A DNA stretch of 64,000 nt from Dyella_A sp049445995 (GTDB lineage: Bacteria > Pseudomonadota > Gammaproteobacteria > Xanthomonadales > Rhodanobacteraceae). Made by a program: the position numbers and the translations under genes. Location of the stretch: assembly GCF_049445995.1 (NCBI RefSeq), contig NZ_JBMSDZ010000007.1, positions 155,682 to 219,681 of the forward strand, given 5' to 3'. Positions 19,707-30,000 of this stretch are shown here, one piece after another; the first letter of the stretch is position 1, and every line of letters begins with the position of its first letter. The notes beneath the pieces are model-generated. The model was not told the DNA's origin, searched no databases, and saw only the letters and a list, made by a program, of their open reading frames with translations.

Positions 19707-20393
19707 TCAGACGACGCGGCCGTCCAGTGTCGCCACGCCCACCAGTTCGGCATGGAAGCGGTCGCCGCGCCGCAGCGCCGCGACGCCGGCCGGGGTGCCG
19801 GTGAACAGCAGGTCGCCGGCCTTCAGCTCGAACAGCCGCGACAGCGCGGCGAGGATCTCCGGCACGCCGTGCACCATCTCGCCCAGCGTGGTGTGCTGGC
19901 GCAGCTCGCCGTTCACCGTGAGGCGCAGCACCGTACCCGCGTCCACCGTGGCGTTCGCGGCCGGCACCAGGGCTGACACCGGCGCGGAATGGTCGAACGC
20001 CTTGGCCACGTCCCACGGATGGCTGCTGGCCTTGGCCTCGGCCTGCAGGTCGCGGCGGGTGAGGTCCAGCCCCACGCCGTAGCCCCACACCAGCGCCGCG
20101 GCGGCGTCCGGCGACAGGTCGCGACCGCCGGCGCCCAGTGCCACCACCATTTCCACTTCGTGGTGCAGGTCGGCGGTGGCCTGCGGATAGGGCACGTCGG
20201 CGCCGTCGGTGACCAGGGCATCGGCGGGCTTGCAGAAGAACAGCGGCGCGTCCTTCTCCACCACCGCGCCCATCTCGCGGGCATGCTCGGCGTAGTTGCG
20301 GCCGATGCAGAAGATGCGGCGCACCGGGAAGCGCTGGTCGCTGCCGGCGATTGGCAGGCTCGAAACGGGTGGCGGCGTGATGGCGTAGGTCAT
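19707..20393 (-). CDS. Fumarylacetoacetate hydrolase (FAH) family protein
   Basis: The 228-residue single-domain FAH protein shows the core RIFCIGRNYAEHAREMG near residue 27. Metal ligands lie in LHHEVEMVVALG and in the following Asp of YGVGLDLTRRDLQ, and the family stretch FTGTPAGVAALRRGD is near the C-terminus. Such proteins hydrolyse or decarboxylate acylpyruvates and related diketo acids with Mg2+ or Mn2+. The true substrate cannot be told from sequence. The length and the motif order resemble YcgM/FAHD1-type acylpyruvases. It is followed by the hairpin element and mscL on the same strand. Confidence 0.9.
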   Translation of the reverse strand: MTYAITPPPVSSLPIAGSDQRFPVRRIFCIGRNYAEHAREMGAVVEKDAPLFFCKPADALVTDGADVPYPQATADLHHEVEMVVALGAGGRDLSPDAAAALVWGYGVGLDLTRRDLQAEAKASSHPWDVAKAFDHSAPVSALVPAANATVDAGTVLRLTVNGELRQHTTLGEMVHGVPEILAALSRLFELKAGDLLFTGTPAGVAALRRGDRFHAELVGVATLDGRVV

Positions 20394-20551
20394 GCCCGAA
20401 AGCGTAGCAGGGCCGCACGCCGCGGCGATGGCGCCAGCGACGAGTGACAGCTGTCACGGGCGATGCCTGATGGCCGCCGCTGCCTTCCGACGGGTGCACA
20501 CTTCATCCTTTTCGTCAGGATGCGCCGGGGCGGGCCGGCCGGGGAGTGCAT

Positions 20552-21793
20552 GTGGACAACGCGGAACTGTTGAAGCAGCTGCGCATCGATCGCAACCAGC
20601 GTGAAGAGAGCGGTGGCAGCGGCCATCGTGGTCGCTGGATCGCGCTCGGCGTGGTGCTCGTGCTGGTGCTGGTGCTGGGTGCCGGCGGCTGGTGGTGGAT
20701 GGCGCATCGTCCGGTGCTCGTGCAGACGGCCGTCGCCGCCAGCCCGGGCAAACAGGGCGAGGCCGGCGCGGTGCTGGAAGCCACCGGTTACGTCACCGCG
20801 CGGCGTCAGGCCACCGTCTCGGCGCAGATCACCGGCACCCTGACCGAGGTGCTGATCGAGGAGGGCGACCACGTGAGCAAAGGCCAGATCCTGGCGCGGC
20901 TGGAGGACAGCGGCTACCGCGCCAGCCTCGACGCGGCGCTCGCCGGAGCCCAGGCCGCGCAGGCGCAGGTGGCACAGCTGCAGGCACAGCTGGTGCAGGC
21001 GCGCGCCGACGCGGCGCGGCTCGATGCGCTGGTGGGTCGCGGGCTGGTGTCGAAGCAGGCCGCCGAGCAGGCGCGCACGGCCGTGGCCAGCTATCGGGCG
21101 CAGCTCGACGCGCAGCGCCGGCAGGTGGCCGCCGCACGGGCGCAGGCGCGGGTGGCACAGGTCAACTACGACTACACCGTGGTGCGTGCGCCGTTCGCCG
21201 GCGTGGTCACCGACAAGGCCGCGCAGGTCGGCGAGATCGTCTCGCCGCTCTCGGCCGGCGGTGGCTTCACCCGCACCGGCGTGGGCACCATCGTGGACAT
21301 GGATTCGCTGGAGATCGACGTCGACGTCAACGAGGCCTACATCGGCCGCGTGCGGCCGGACATGCCGGCCGAGGCCGTGCTTGACGCCTATCCCGACTGG
21401 CGCATCCCCGCCCACGTCATCGCCATCGTGCCGGCCGCCGACCGCGGCAAGGCGACGATCAAGGTGCGCGTGGCGCTGGAAGCGAAGGACGCGCGCATCG
21501 TGCCGGACATGGGCGTGCGCGTGGCCTTCCTGGAGCACAAGGAGCCGGCGGCCGCCGCATCGCCCAAGGGCGTGCTGGTGCCGGCCAAGGCACTCACGCA
21601 GCGCGACGGCAAGAGCGTGGTGTTCGTGGTGCAGGGCGATGTGGCGCGGCAACGTGCGGTGGCGCCCGCAGCGCAGACCTACGGCGACCTGCGCCTGCTG
21701 CCCGAGGCGGTGAACCCCGGCGACAGCGTGGTGGTGTCGCCGCCGGCCGACCTGCACGACGGTTCGGCCGTCCAGACGCCCACCTCGCCCTGA
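20552..21793 (+). CDS. HlyD/MacA-type periplasmic adaptor of an ABC exporter
   Basis: The 413-residue membrane-fusion protein starts at GTG 20552 (MDNAELLKQLRIDR) with GGGGAG six bases upstream; GTG 20546 is the alternative. One N-terminal membrane helix (about 34-52) leads to a biotinyl-lipoyl-like domain (ATVSAQITGTLTEVLIEEGD), an alpha-helical hairpin rich in Ala/Gln, and beta-barrel and membrane-proximal domains. It would couple the ABC transporter encoded by the next three genes to an outer-membrane channel. No TolC gene is present in the window. Confidence 0.92.
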   Translation: MDNAELLKQLRIDRNQREESGGSGHRGRWIALGVVLVLVLVLGAGGWWWMAHRPVLVQTAVAASPGKQGEAGAVLEATGYVTARRQATVSAQITGTLTEVLIEEGDHVSKGQILARLEDSGYRASLDAALAGAQAAQAQVAQLQAQLVQARADAARLDALVGRGLVSKQAAEQARTAVASYRAQLDAQRRQVAAARAQARVAQVNYDYTVVRAPFAGVVTDKAAQVGEIVSPLSAGGGFTRTGVGTIVDMDSLEIDVDVNEAYIGRVRPDMPAEAVLDAYPDWRIPAHVIAIVPAADRGKATIKVRVALEAKDARIVPDMGVRVAFLEHKEPAAAASPKGVLVPAKALTQRDGKSVVFVVQGDVARQRAVAPAAQTYGDLRLLPEAVNPGDSVVVSPPADLHDGSAVQTPTSP

Positions 21794-21859
21794 AATTTCC
21801 TGCAGTGGCCCGCATGGCGGGCCCTGCAGCGATCCCTCACCCACGCAGGAGAATGCACC

Positions 21860-22546
<687 letters not shown>

Positions 22547-22563
22547 TGCGCGCCTGCTTTGCT

Positions 22564-22708
22564 CCCTCTCCCCGGCGGGGAGAGGGTTGGGGTGAGGGGC
22601 CGGTCTGGCCTCGTGGCCGAGGCAGTACCCGCTTCGAGCTGGACGCCCCACAAGGTCCAGCCCCTCATCCGACCCTTCGGGCCACCTTCTCCCCGGCGGG
22701 GAGAAGGG
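22564..22708. repeat. Pair of GGGGAGA-type palindromes inside an operon
   Basis: Two strong palindromes, CCCTCTCCCCGGCGGGGAGAGGG (22564-22586 region) and the related TTCTCCCCGGCGGGGAGAA (ending about 22708), flank a spacer whose ends are also complementary (GAGGGGC and GCCCCTC). Such CTCTCCCC-type repeats are common in Xanthomonadales. The 185-bp gap between ATPase and first permease holds only this repeat. Folding of the mRNA here may change the ratio of ATPase to permease. Confidence 0.7.
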
Positions 22709-22731
22709 ACCTCGCGCATGGAGCCTGAGCC

Positions 22732-23895
22732 ATGAAATACCTTCATCTCATCTGGGCGGCGCTGTTCCGCCGCAAGACACGCACCGTGCTCACCCTGGTG
22801 TCGATCGTCACCGCGTTCCTGCTGTTCGGCATGCTCGACGCGGTGCGCACCGCCTTCGACAGCGGCAGCAAGAGCGTGGTGGGCGTGGATCGGCTGATCA
22901 CCGCCTCGCGCTACTCGATCATCCAGTCGCTGCCGCAGGCGCTGCAGTCGCGCATCGCCGGCGTGCCGGGCGTGCGCGATGTAGCCTACGCGAACTGGTT
23001 CGGCGGCATCTACCAGAATCCGAAGAACTTCGTCTTCAGCTATGCGGTGAGCCCGAACTACCTGGACGTCTATCCGGAGATCCAGCTGACGCCCGAGCAG
23101 CGCAAGGCGTTCGACAGCACCCGCACCGGCGTGGTGATCGGCCCGGTGCTGGCGAAGAAATACGGCTGGAAGGTGGGCGACAGGATCCCGCTGCAGTCGA
23201 CCATCTTTCCGCAGAAGAACGGCGACAAGACCTGGCAGTTCGACATCGTCGGCATCTACAGCGTCGGCGAAGGCGCGGCCAACGGCATGGACCAGCTGTT
23301 CCTGCTGCACTGGAAGTACTTCGACGAGGCCAACCTGTATTCGAGTCACGAGATGGGCTGGTACGTCGACCGGCTGGCCGACCCGGACGCCGCCGACAGC
23401 GTGGCCAAGGCCATCGACGCGATCTCGGCCAACTCCGACCACGAGACCAAGACGCAGACCGAGCAGGCCTTCAGCGCCTCGTTCGCCAAACAGCTGGGCG
23501 ACATCGGCCTGATCGTCACGGCGATCATGGGCGCGGTGTTCTTCACCCTGATCCTGCTCACCGGCAACACCATGGCGCAGGCGGTGCGCGAACGCACGTC
23601 CGAATTGGCGGTGTTCAAGACGATCGGCTTCCCCGGCCCCGCCGTGCTCGGCATGGTGCTGGCCGAGTCGGTGCTGCTGCTGGTGCTGGGCGGGGTGATC
23701 GGACTGGGCATCGCCGCCGTGCTGGCGCCCGCCGTGAGCAAGGGCAGCGGCGGCATGGTGAGCCTGCCGCCGGTCGGCGCCAGCAGCTGGGCGATCGGCG
23801 TGGGGCTGATGGTGCTGATCGGCCTGGTGGTCGGCGCGCTGCCGGCGCTGCGCGCGATGCGCCTGAACATTGTCGACGCCCTCGCGGGCCGCTGA
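22732..23895 (+). CDS. ABC transporter permease, FtsX/MacB family (first of two)
   Basis: The 387-residue permease has an N-terminal membrane helix (about residues 18-38). A large periplasmic MacB-type domain follows (about 40-255, including TGVVIGPVLAKKYGWKVGD). Three C-terminal helices carry the FtsX signature around AVRERTSELAVFKTIGFPG. It is encoded after the ATPase and 11 bases before the second permease. The two permeases differ clearly in sequence, so the transporter is probably a heterodimer. Confidence 0.92.
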   Translation: MKYLHLIWAALFRRKTRTVLTLVSIVTAFLLFGMLDAVRTAFDSGSKSVVGVDRLITASRYSIIQSLPQALQSRIAGVPGVRDVAYANWFGGIYQNPKNFVFSYAVSPNYLDVYPEIQLTPEQRKAFDSTRTGVVIGPVLAKKYGWKVGDRIPLQSTIFPQKNGDKTWQFDIVGIYSVGEGAANGMDQLFLLHWKYFDEANLYSSHEMGWYVDRLADPDAADSVAKAIDAISANSDHETKTQTEQAFSASFAKQLGDIGLIVTAIMGAVFFTLILLTGNTMAQAVRERTSELAVFKTIGFPGPAVLGMVLAESVLLLVLGGVIGLGIAAVLAPAVSKGSGGMVSLPPVGASSWAIGVGLMVLIGLVVGALPALRAMRLNIVDALAGR

Positions 23896-23906
23896 GGAGA
23901 TCCATC

Positions 23907-25229
23907 ATGAAGAAATTTCTCGGCTTTCTGGGCAACCTCGGCCTGCTGGTGCTGTTGGCGGTGGTGCTGGTGATCTGGACCCGGCTGCCGCTGGCCGCGG
24001 TCGGCGGGCTGGCGCTGCTGCTGGTGCTCTGGCTGGTGCTGTCCCGACGCGGCCGGCAGACGCTCTCGGTGACCCGTGTGGGCATCAGCACGCTGGGCCA
24101 GCGCATCGGCGCCTCGTCGGTGATCGTGATCGGCATCGCCGGCGTGGTCGGCGTGCTGGTGGCGATGCTGGCGATGGGCGACGGCTTCGCCGCCACGCTG
24201 CAGCAGACCGGCAGCGACGACACCGCCATCGTGCTGCGTGGCGGCTCGGCGGCCGAGCTCAACTCGGTGCTGGAACGCGACAGCCTCAACGTGATCGAGC
24301 AGGTGCCCGGCGTGGCGCGCGACGCCGACGGCAAGCCGATCGCCTCGGCCGAAATCTCGGTGGTGGCGAACCTGGCCAAGAAGAACGATCCCGGCGTGGA
24401 AGCCAACGTGCAGATCCGCGGCGTCGGCGATGCGGCGTGGGCGCTGCGCCCGAACGTGCACATCATCGAGGGGCGCCGCTTCAGGCCCGGCCTGCGCGAG
24501 CTGGTGGTGGGGCAGGGCGCGCAGCGCCAGTTCGTCGGGCTGGAGGTGGGGCGGCAGATCCGCCTCGCCGGCCAGCCGTGGACGGTGGTCGGTGCATTCG
24601 CTTCCAACGACTCGCACGATTCGGAACTGTGGGGCGACATGCAGACCGTCGCCTCGGCCTACCGGCGTGGCTCCAGCGCGCAGTCGGTCACCGTGCGCCT
24701 CACCTCGCCCAAGGCCTTCGACACGTTCAAGGCGGCCCTGCTCAGCGATCCGCGCATCAAGGTGGATGTCACTACCACCGGCGAGTACTTCGCCAGGCAG
24801 TCCGAGGGACTGACCAAGCTGATCCGCATCGTCGGCCTCACCGTGGGCATCATCATGGCCATCGGCGCCGTGTTCGGCGCGCTCAACACCATGTTCGCCG
24901 CGGTCGCTTCGCGGGCCCGGGAGATCGCCACGCTGCGCGCGATCGGCTTCCGCGGCGTGCCAGTGGTGGTGTCGGTGTTGCTGGAGACGATGCTGCTGGC
25001 CCTGCTCGGCGGCCTGCTCGGCGGCTTCGTCACCTGGCTGATCTTCAACGGCTACACCGCCTCCACCCTGGGCTCGAACTTCAGCCAGGTGGTGTTCCAG
25101 TTCAAGGTGTCGCCGCAGCTGCTGTGGACCGGCATCAAGTGGGCGATGGCGATCGGCTTCATCGGCGGGCTGTTTCCCGCCGTGCGCGCCGCGCGCCTGC
25201 CGGTGAGCACCGCCCTGCGTGAACTCTGA
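23907..25229 (+). CDS. ABC transporter permease, FtsX/MacB family (second of two)
   Basis: The 440-residue permease has an extra pair of hydrophobic segments at the N-terminus (about 4-50) before the usual FtsX/MacB arrangement. That arrangement is an anchor helix, a periplasmic domain about 95-300, and three C-terminal helices with ASRAREIATLRAIGFRG. The gene follows the first permease with a GAGGAGA-like ribosome site. It ends the cassette; REP palindromes lie directly after its stop. The substrate is unknown; MacB relatives export macrolides, peptides or lipid-linked molecules. Confidence 0.92.
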   Translation: MKKFLGFLGNLGLLVLLAVVLVIWTRLPLAAVGGLALLLVLWLVLSRRGRQTLSVTRVGISTLGQRIGASSVIVIGIAGVVGVLVAMLAMGDGFAATLQQTGSDDTAIVLRGGSAAELNSVLERDSLNVIEQVPGVARDADGKPIASAEISVVANLAKKNDPGVEANVQIRGVGDAAWALRPNVHIIEGRRFRPGLRELVVGQGAQRQFVGLEVGRQIRLAGQPWTVVGAFASNDSHDSELWGDMQTVASAYRRGSSAQSVTVRLTSPKAFDTFKAALLSDPRIKVDVTTTGEYFARQSEGLTKLIRIVGLTVGIIMAIGAVFGALNTMFAAVASRAREIATLRAIGFRGVPVVVSVLLETMLLALLGGLLGGFVTWLIFNGYTASTLGSNFSQVVFQFKVSPQLLWTGIKWAMAIGFIGGLFPAVRAARLPVSTALREL

Positions 25230-25233
25230 TCGA

Positions 25234-25308
25234 TGCAGGAGCGCACCCTGTGCGCGAATGGCCTCAGGCTCCGTTGCTGCATCTATCGCCCACAGGGTGA
25301 GCTCCTAC
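25234..25308. repeat. REP-type palindrome (GGAGCGCACCCTGTGCGCGAAT family), copy 1
   Basis: Left arm GCAGGAGCGCACCCTGTG and right arm CACAGGGTGAGCTCCTAC are inverted repeats around a variable centre. The same family recurs at 25322-25405 and, as three tandem units, at 45268-45504. This copy starts five bases after the permease stop. Confidence 0.8.
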
Positions 25309-25321
25309 CATCATCGGCGTT

Positions 25322-25405
25322 GTAGGAGCGCACCCTGTGCGCGAATGCTTTTGGCTCTGATGTCGATCAGGAGCAAGAGCATTCGCGCACAGGGTGCGCT
25401 CCTAC
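25322..25405. repeat. REP-type palindrome, copy 2, long perfect arms
   Basis: The outer arms, GTAGGAGCGCACCCTGTGCG followed by CGAATGC, are matched by a full inverted copy ending at 25405, giving about 27 paired bases around a 30-base centre. It lies between the convergent ends of the permease gene (stop 25229) and the AtoE gene (stop 25411). It may act as a bidirectional transcript end. Confidence 0.85.
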
Positions 25406-25410
25406 GCGGG

Positions 25411-26823
25411 TTACGGCATGACCGGCGGCACGTAGGTCAGCGTCATCCCCAGCAGCCACAGCAGGCCCAGCACCAGCGGCACGTGCACCAGCAGCTGCAT
25501 GAAGGTGTAGCCGACCACGTCGCGCGCCTTGAGCCCGAGCACGCCCAGCAGCGGCAGCATCCAGAACGGGTTGATCAGGTTGGGCAGCGCCTCGGCGGCG
25601 TTGTACACCTGCACCGCCCAGCCCAGGTGCACGTGCAGGTCGTTCGCCGCCTGCATCACGTAGGGCGCCTCCACCAGCCACTTGCCGCCACCCGAAGGCA
25701 CGAAGAAGCCGAGCACCGCCGAGTACGCGCCCATCACCGCCGGGAAGCTGTCGGTGGAGGCCACGCGTACGAACAGGCCGGACAGATGGTGCGCCAGCGT
25801 CTGGCCGTCCGCGCCGGTGGCCCGGGTCAGCAACGCGGCGATGCCGCCGTACAGCGGGAACTGGATCAGCACGCCGGCCGTGCCCGGCACCGCGCGCGCC
25901 ACCGCGTCGAGAAAGCTGCGTGGGCGCCAGTGCAGCAGCAGGCCCAGCGTGAGGAACAGGAAGTTGTAGGTGTTGAGGTCGGCCACCACGGTGATCGCCG
26001 GCCGGGTGGCGAACTGCCAGCCGAGCCAGCCCAGGCCGAGGGCGCCGATCAGCACGGCCAGCAGCGGGCTGTATTCCAGCCATTCGCCGGGGCGCGTGCG
26101 TGGCGGCAGCGCGGGCGGCGGTGCCTCGCTCACGCCGAAGTCCTGCGCCACGCGGGCGTTGGCGTCCGATGGCGCGGTGAACCAGCAGATCAGCAGCGAC
26201 ACGGCGATCAGCGCGGCGGTGAACACGATCGACTGCCACAGGAAAATCGTCTGCGTGAAGGGCAGCACGCCGGTGATGTCGAGCAGCCCCGGCGGCATGC
26301 TCTTCGGATTGGCCTGCAGCTGCGCGGCCGAGGACGACAGTCCCATCGCCCACACCGCGCCCAATCCGAGGTACGCCGCCGCGCCGGCCGCCCGATAGTC
26401 CATCCGCAAATCATTGCGCCGCGCCAGCGCGCGCACCAGCAGGCCGCCGAACACCAGCGAGAAACCCCAGCTGAGCAGCGAGGCCAGCATGCTGATCAGG
26501 CCCACGTAGACCACGGCGCCGCGTCCCGATCGTGGCACCCGCGCCAGCGCGTCGATCAGGCGCGCCACCGCCGGAGCGGTCGCCAGCACGTAGCCGCCGA
26601 TCACCACGAACGCCATCTGCATGGTGAACGGGATCAGGCTCCAGAAGCCGTCGCCGAACGCCTGCACCGTCGCCACCGGCGTGCTGCCCATGCCCAGCAC
26701 CGCCAGCGCCACGATCACCACGCCCAGCGCCGCGAACACCCACGCATCGGGAAACCATTTCTCCGACCACGCGGCACTGCGCAGGGCCGCGCGCGCCAGC
26801 AGACCTTCACCAAGTTTGTTCAT
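25411..26823 (-). CDS. atoE: AtoE-family short-chain fatty acid permease
   Basis: The 470-residue polytopic membrane protein has 11-13 predicted helices. It begins with a cytoplasmic segment LRSAAWSEKWFPDAWVFAALG, which is characteristic of AtoE/TIGR00366 proteins, and later has FFVPSGGGKWLVEAPYV and LPNLINPFWMLPLLGVLGL, both strongly conserved in this family. It should import short-chain fatty acids such as butyrate or acetoacetate. The gene lies downstream of the TonB-dependent receptor on the same strand, separated by 204 bp with a terminator, so it probably has its own promoter. Confidence 0.9.
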   Translation of the reverse strand: MNKLGEGLLARAALRSAAWSEKWFPDAWVFAALGVVIVALAVLGMGSTPVATVQAFGDGFWSLIPFTMQMAFVVIGGYVLATAPAVARLIDALARVPRSGRGAVVYVGLISMLASLLSWGFSLVFGGLLVRALARRNDLRMDYRAAGAAAYLGLGAVWAMGLSSSAAQLQANPKSMPPGLLDITGVLPFTQTIFLWQSIVFTAALIAVSLLICWFTAPSDANARVAQDFGVSEAPPPALPPRTRPGEWLEYSPLLAVLIGALGLGWLGWQFATRPAITVVADLNTYNFLFLTLGLLLHWRPRSFLDAVARAVPGTAGVLIQFPLYGGIAALLTRATGADGQTLAHHLSGLFVRVASTDSFPAVMGAYSAVLGFFVPSGGGKWLVEAPYVMQAANDLHVHLGWAVQVYNAAEALPNLINPFWMLPLLGVLGLKARDVVGYTFMQLLVHVPLVLGLLWLLGMTLTYVPPVMP

Positions 26824-26918
26824 GACGATGCTCGTGTGGCGGGAGTGACCTCAATCGTCCTCCGGCATGCCGCTCCCAGGCAACACGACCTACGTCCACC
26901 GTCACGTCGACGGTGGAC

Positions 26919-26946
26919 AAAAAAAGAGCCGCCGTGGTTGCGGCGG
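26919..26946 (-). terminator. Rho-independent terminator after the TonB receptor gene
   Basis: Read on the minus strand, GCCGCC and GGCGGC form a stem around GCAACCAC, followed by TCTTTTTTTG. It lies about 80 bases after the receptor stop. A second palindrome beside it, GTCCACCGTC/GACGGTGGAC (26894-26918), adds to the structure. This would separate the receptor transcript from atoE. Confidence 0.7.
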
Positions 26947-27027
26947 CCGATCTGGGGAGAGTCTCGCTCTCGTGCACCTCCTTGTGCACGGATCGATGTC
27001 GTTATGCGAACAAGCAACGCCGCTGGA

Positions 27028-30000
27028 TCAGAAGTCGTAGCTGACCTGGAAGCGCACGTAGCGGGCCGGTTCGATGGACAGCGGCACGTTCCACGTCGAG
27101 CTGAGTGCACCCGCACCGGACTCGGAGAAGGCGTTGTACTGGGTGGTTCGCTGCTGGTTGAGCAGGTTGAACACGTCGACGTCGAAGGCGAGCTTCTTGT
27201 CGGCCCACTCCGGGCGATATTCCGCGTTCACGCTGAGGATTTCCTGCCACGGTGTGCGGCCGGTCGAACCCGGAGGTGCCGGCGTGCCGGACGGTCCGCA
27301 GAAGTGGTAGGAACCGCGGTAGCCGAACGGATCGGCCTGCGCCGTGCCGAAGTAGCCGTAGCAGGCCTTGGGTGTGCCGCTGAGCACCTGCAGGTTGCCG
27401 CCGACCAGCCACTCTGGGGTGATCTGGTAGTAGGCGATCAACTTCAGCTGATGGCGGCGGTCGTTGGCCTGGCTGCCGCCGGAGTAGGTCATCACGCCCG
27501 CGTTGTCCCAGGCCTCGGTCTGCGACACGTCCTGCTGGCCGATGTTGGAGAGCACCGAGCCCTCATAGTTGCCGAAGCTGCGCGACCACACGTAGTCGAT
27601 CTTGCCGTACCACTTGCCGTCGAACGGATGCTCCAGGTAGGCCTCCAGCGCACCGTACTTGCGGTTGAGCTTGGGCATGCCCCAGGCCGACCACGGGATG
27701 TTCAGCACGCTGTAGCCGCCGGCGCCGTTGGGCACGTTGATCAGCGAGTCACGACCGGGGTTGAGGATGTAGCAGCCGGTGGAGCCCAGCGCGGCGACCG
27801 GGTCGAGGCCCTGTGCCGTCGCGTAGGCCTGGATCACGTTGTCGTCGCAGACGTCGTCCAGCGCGTTGCGCAACACACGGTAATTGGCACGGGCACCGTA
27901 TACCCAATGCTGGCCGAAGGCGTCGAGCGTCTTGTCGAAGCCGGCGATGTACTCGTCCTGGTATTCGGCCTTGGCGTTCTTGCTGGTGACCGTCTTCGGG
28001 TCCGGCGGGATGCCGAACTCGTTGTTGGCCGACACGCCCGGATACCGCGACTGGGTGATCTGTGCCAGGCCGGTGGGTGCGCCGGTGGTCGGGTCGATGC
28101 CGGTGTAGGTGAAGTACTGGTCAGTGTAGGTGCTGCCGGCGGCGCCGCGGATCGCCACGTTGGCCGGCTCGGCCAGGTAGTAGCGGCCGACGTTGCCGTA
28201 GACCTTGAAACTGGAGTCGCCGTACACGTCCCAGGTGGCGCCCAGGCGCGGGGCCCACTGCGGCTTGGTCAGACGCAGGTAGGGCACGCCGACCGGGTTG
28301 TAGTTGGTGAACTGGTCGTTGCGCAGGCCCAGGCTGAGCAGCAGGCGATCGTTCACCTGCCACTGGTCCTCGATGTACTGCGCGGTCTGCTTGACGCGCG
28401 CGCTGGCGGAATTGGAGTAGATCTCCTGAGAGACGTAGTAGCCCTGGCCGCCCGGCGCGCCGACGCTCTCGCCCGGCAGCGTGGAGATCGGCAGGCTCGG
28501 ATTACCCTTGCCGTACACCCAGTAGTAGCCGGGGCCGCTCGGGGTCGCGCCGATGTCGATCGAGCGCGTGGTGAGGTTGTCGATACCGGCGGTGATCGAG
28601 TGGCTGCCGATCTTGTAGTTGACGTCCAGTCGCAGGTTGGTGGTCTTGTCGTGCGAGCGCGGATCGTTGATCAGCCGATTGATCTGTGAGCCGACGATCG
28701 GACCATTCGTCGCGTAGGCCGGATTCTGGTACTGCGAATTGATGATGAATGCGTCGGGGCCGCCGGCGGCCTGGCTGTAGTCGGTCTGCTTCATCGTGCC
28801 GTACAGGGCTTCCACCGTCAGATTGTCGGTGAGGTAGCCGGTGTATTTGGCAATCCAGACATCGGCGCCGTCCTTGGTGTGCGTGGCCGGGCCGAGGAAG
28901 CCGCCGCGGGTGCCCGAGTCCTGGCCCGGTGCATAGTTGTACTGGTACACGTTGCCCCAGTACTCGCGCTTGTTCGAGGCGCCGGTCAGCTCGAGGATGT
29001 TGTTGTCGGTGATGTTCCAGTCGACCTTGGCATACCACTTCGGCGAGCTGGTGTGATACGTGGTGTCGGTCTGCGTATTGACATTGGCGATGTTCTCGCC
29101 GCCGACCTGGTGGTCGGCCTCCACCGAGGCGAAGAAGAACAGTTTGTCCTTGATCAGTGGACCACTGACGTAGGCGTCCTCGATGTGTTCCCACGCGGTG
29201 TTGTTGTTGCGGAACTGGTAGATCTGGCCCTGCTTGCCGCTCGGACCGGTGAGGTACTGCGGGCCAGTCGGATAGTAGGCGTTGGCGGGCGAGGCCTGCA
29301 GGCCGCTGGGGATCCACGTCACCGAGGCGCCGAAGTGCCATTCGTTGCTGCCGCGCTTGCCCACCATCGACAGCACGCCGCCGTCGGAGCGGCCATAGGC
29401 GGCGCCGTAGCCACCGGTGAGCACCTGCTCCTGGTCGATCGAGCCGTAGGGCAGCGTGATGCCGCCGAAGTTGTGCAGCGGATCGGTCGTGTTGAAGCCG
29501 TTGATGTAGTAAGCGTTCTCGGCCACTGACGAGCCGCCGAAGGAGATCAGCGTCTGGCCGGTGGGGCTGGTGTAGTAGCCGCTGCCGGTATTTACGCCCG
29601 GTGCCAGCGTGGCGATCGCCTCGGCGGTGCGCGGGATCGGCAGCTTCTTGAGCTGTTCGGCGGTGATCACCGTGCGCGAGTCGACCTGGCTGACGTCGAT
29701 TGGCGGCAGGGCATTCGCCGTCACCGTCAGGCCGCCGAGATTGGTCGTACCTGCCGGCGCGCTGTTGAAGGACACCTGCGTACCTGCACCCACGGTGAGG
29801 GTGACGTCGTTTTTCGTGTCCACGGCCGTGCCATCACGCATCAGGGTAACGGTGTAGGTGCTGAGCGGAAGCGCTCCGGCCGAATAGCGTCCACTCGCAT
29901 CGACCGGCACCTCGCGGGTCACGCCGTTGGCGCTCTTGATGACAACCGATTCACCGCTGGCCACAGGAGCGGTGCCGAAAATGGTGCCGGTGGTCGACTG

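Noticed and set aside
25219..28689. Open frame of more than 1100 codons on the + strand
   Set aside because: It runs antisense through REP repeats, atoE and the TonB receptor; its composition is that of a shadow frame rich in Arg, His and Gln.
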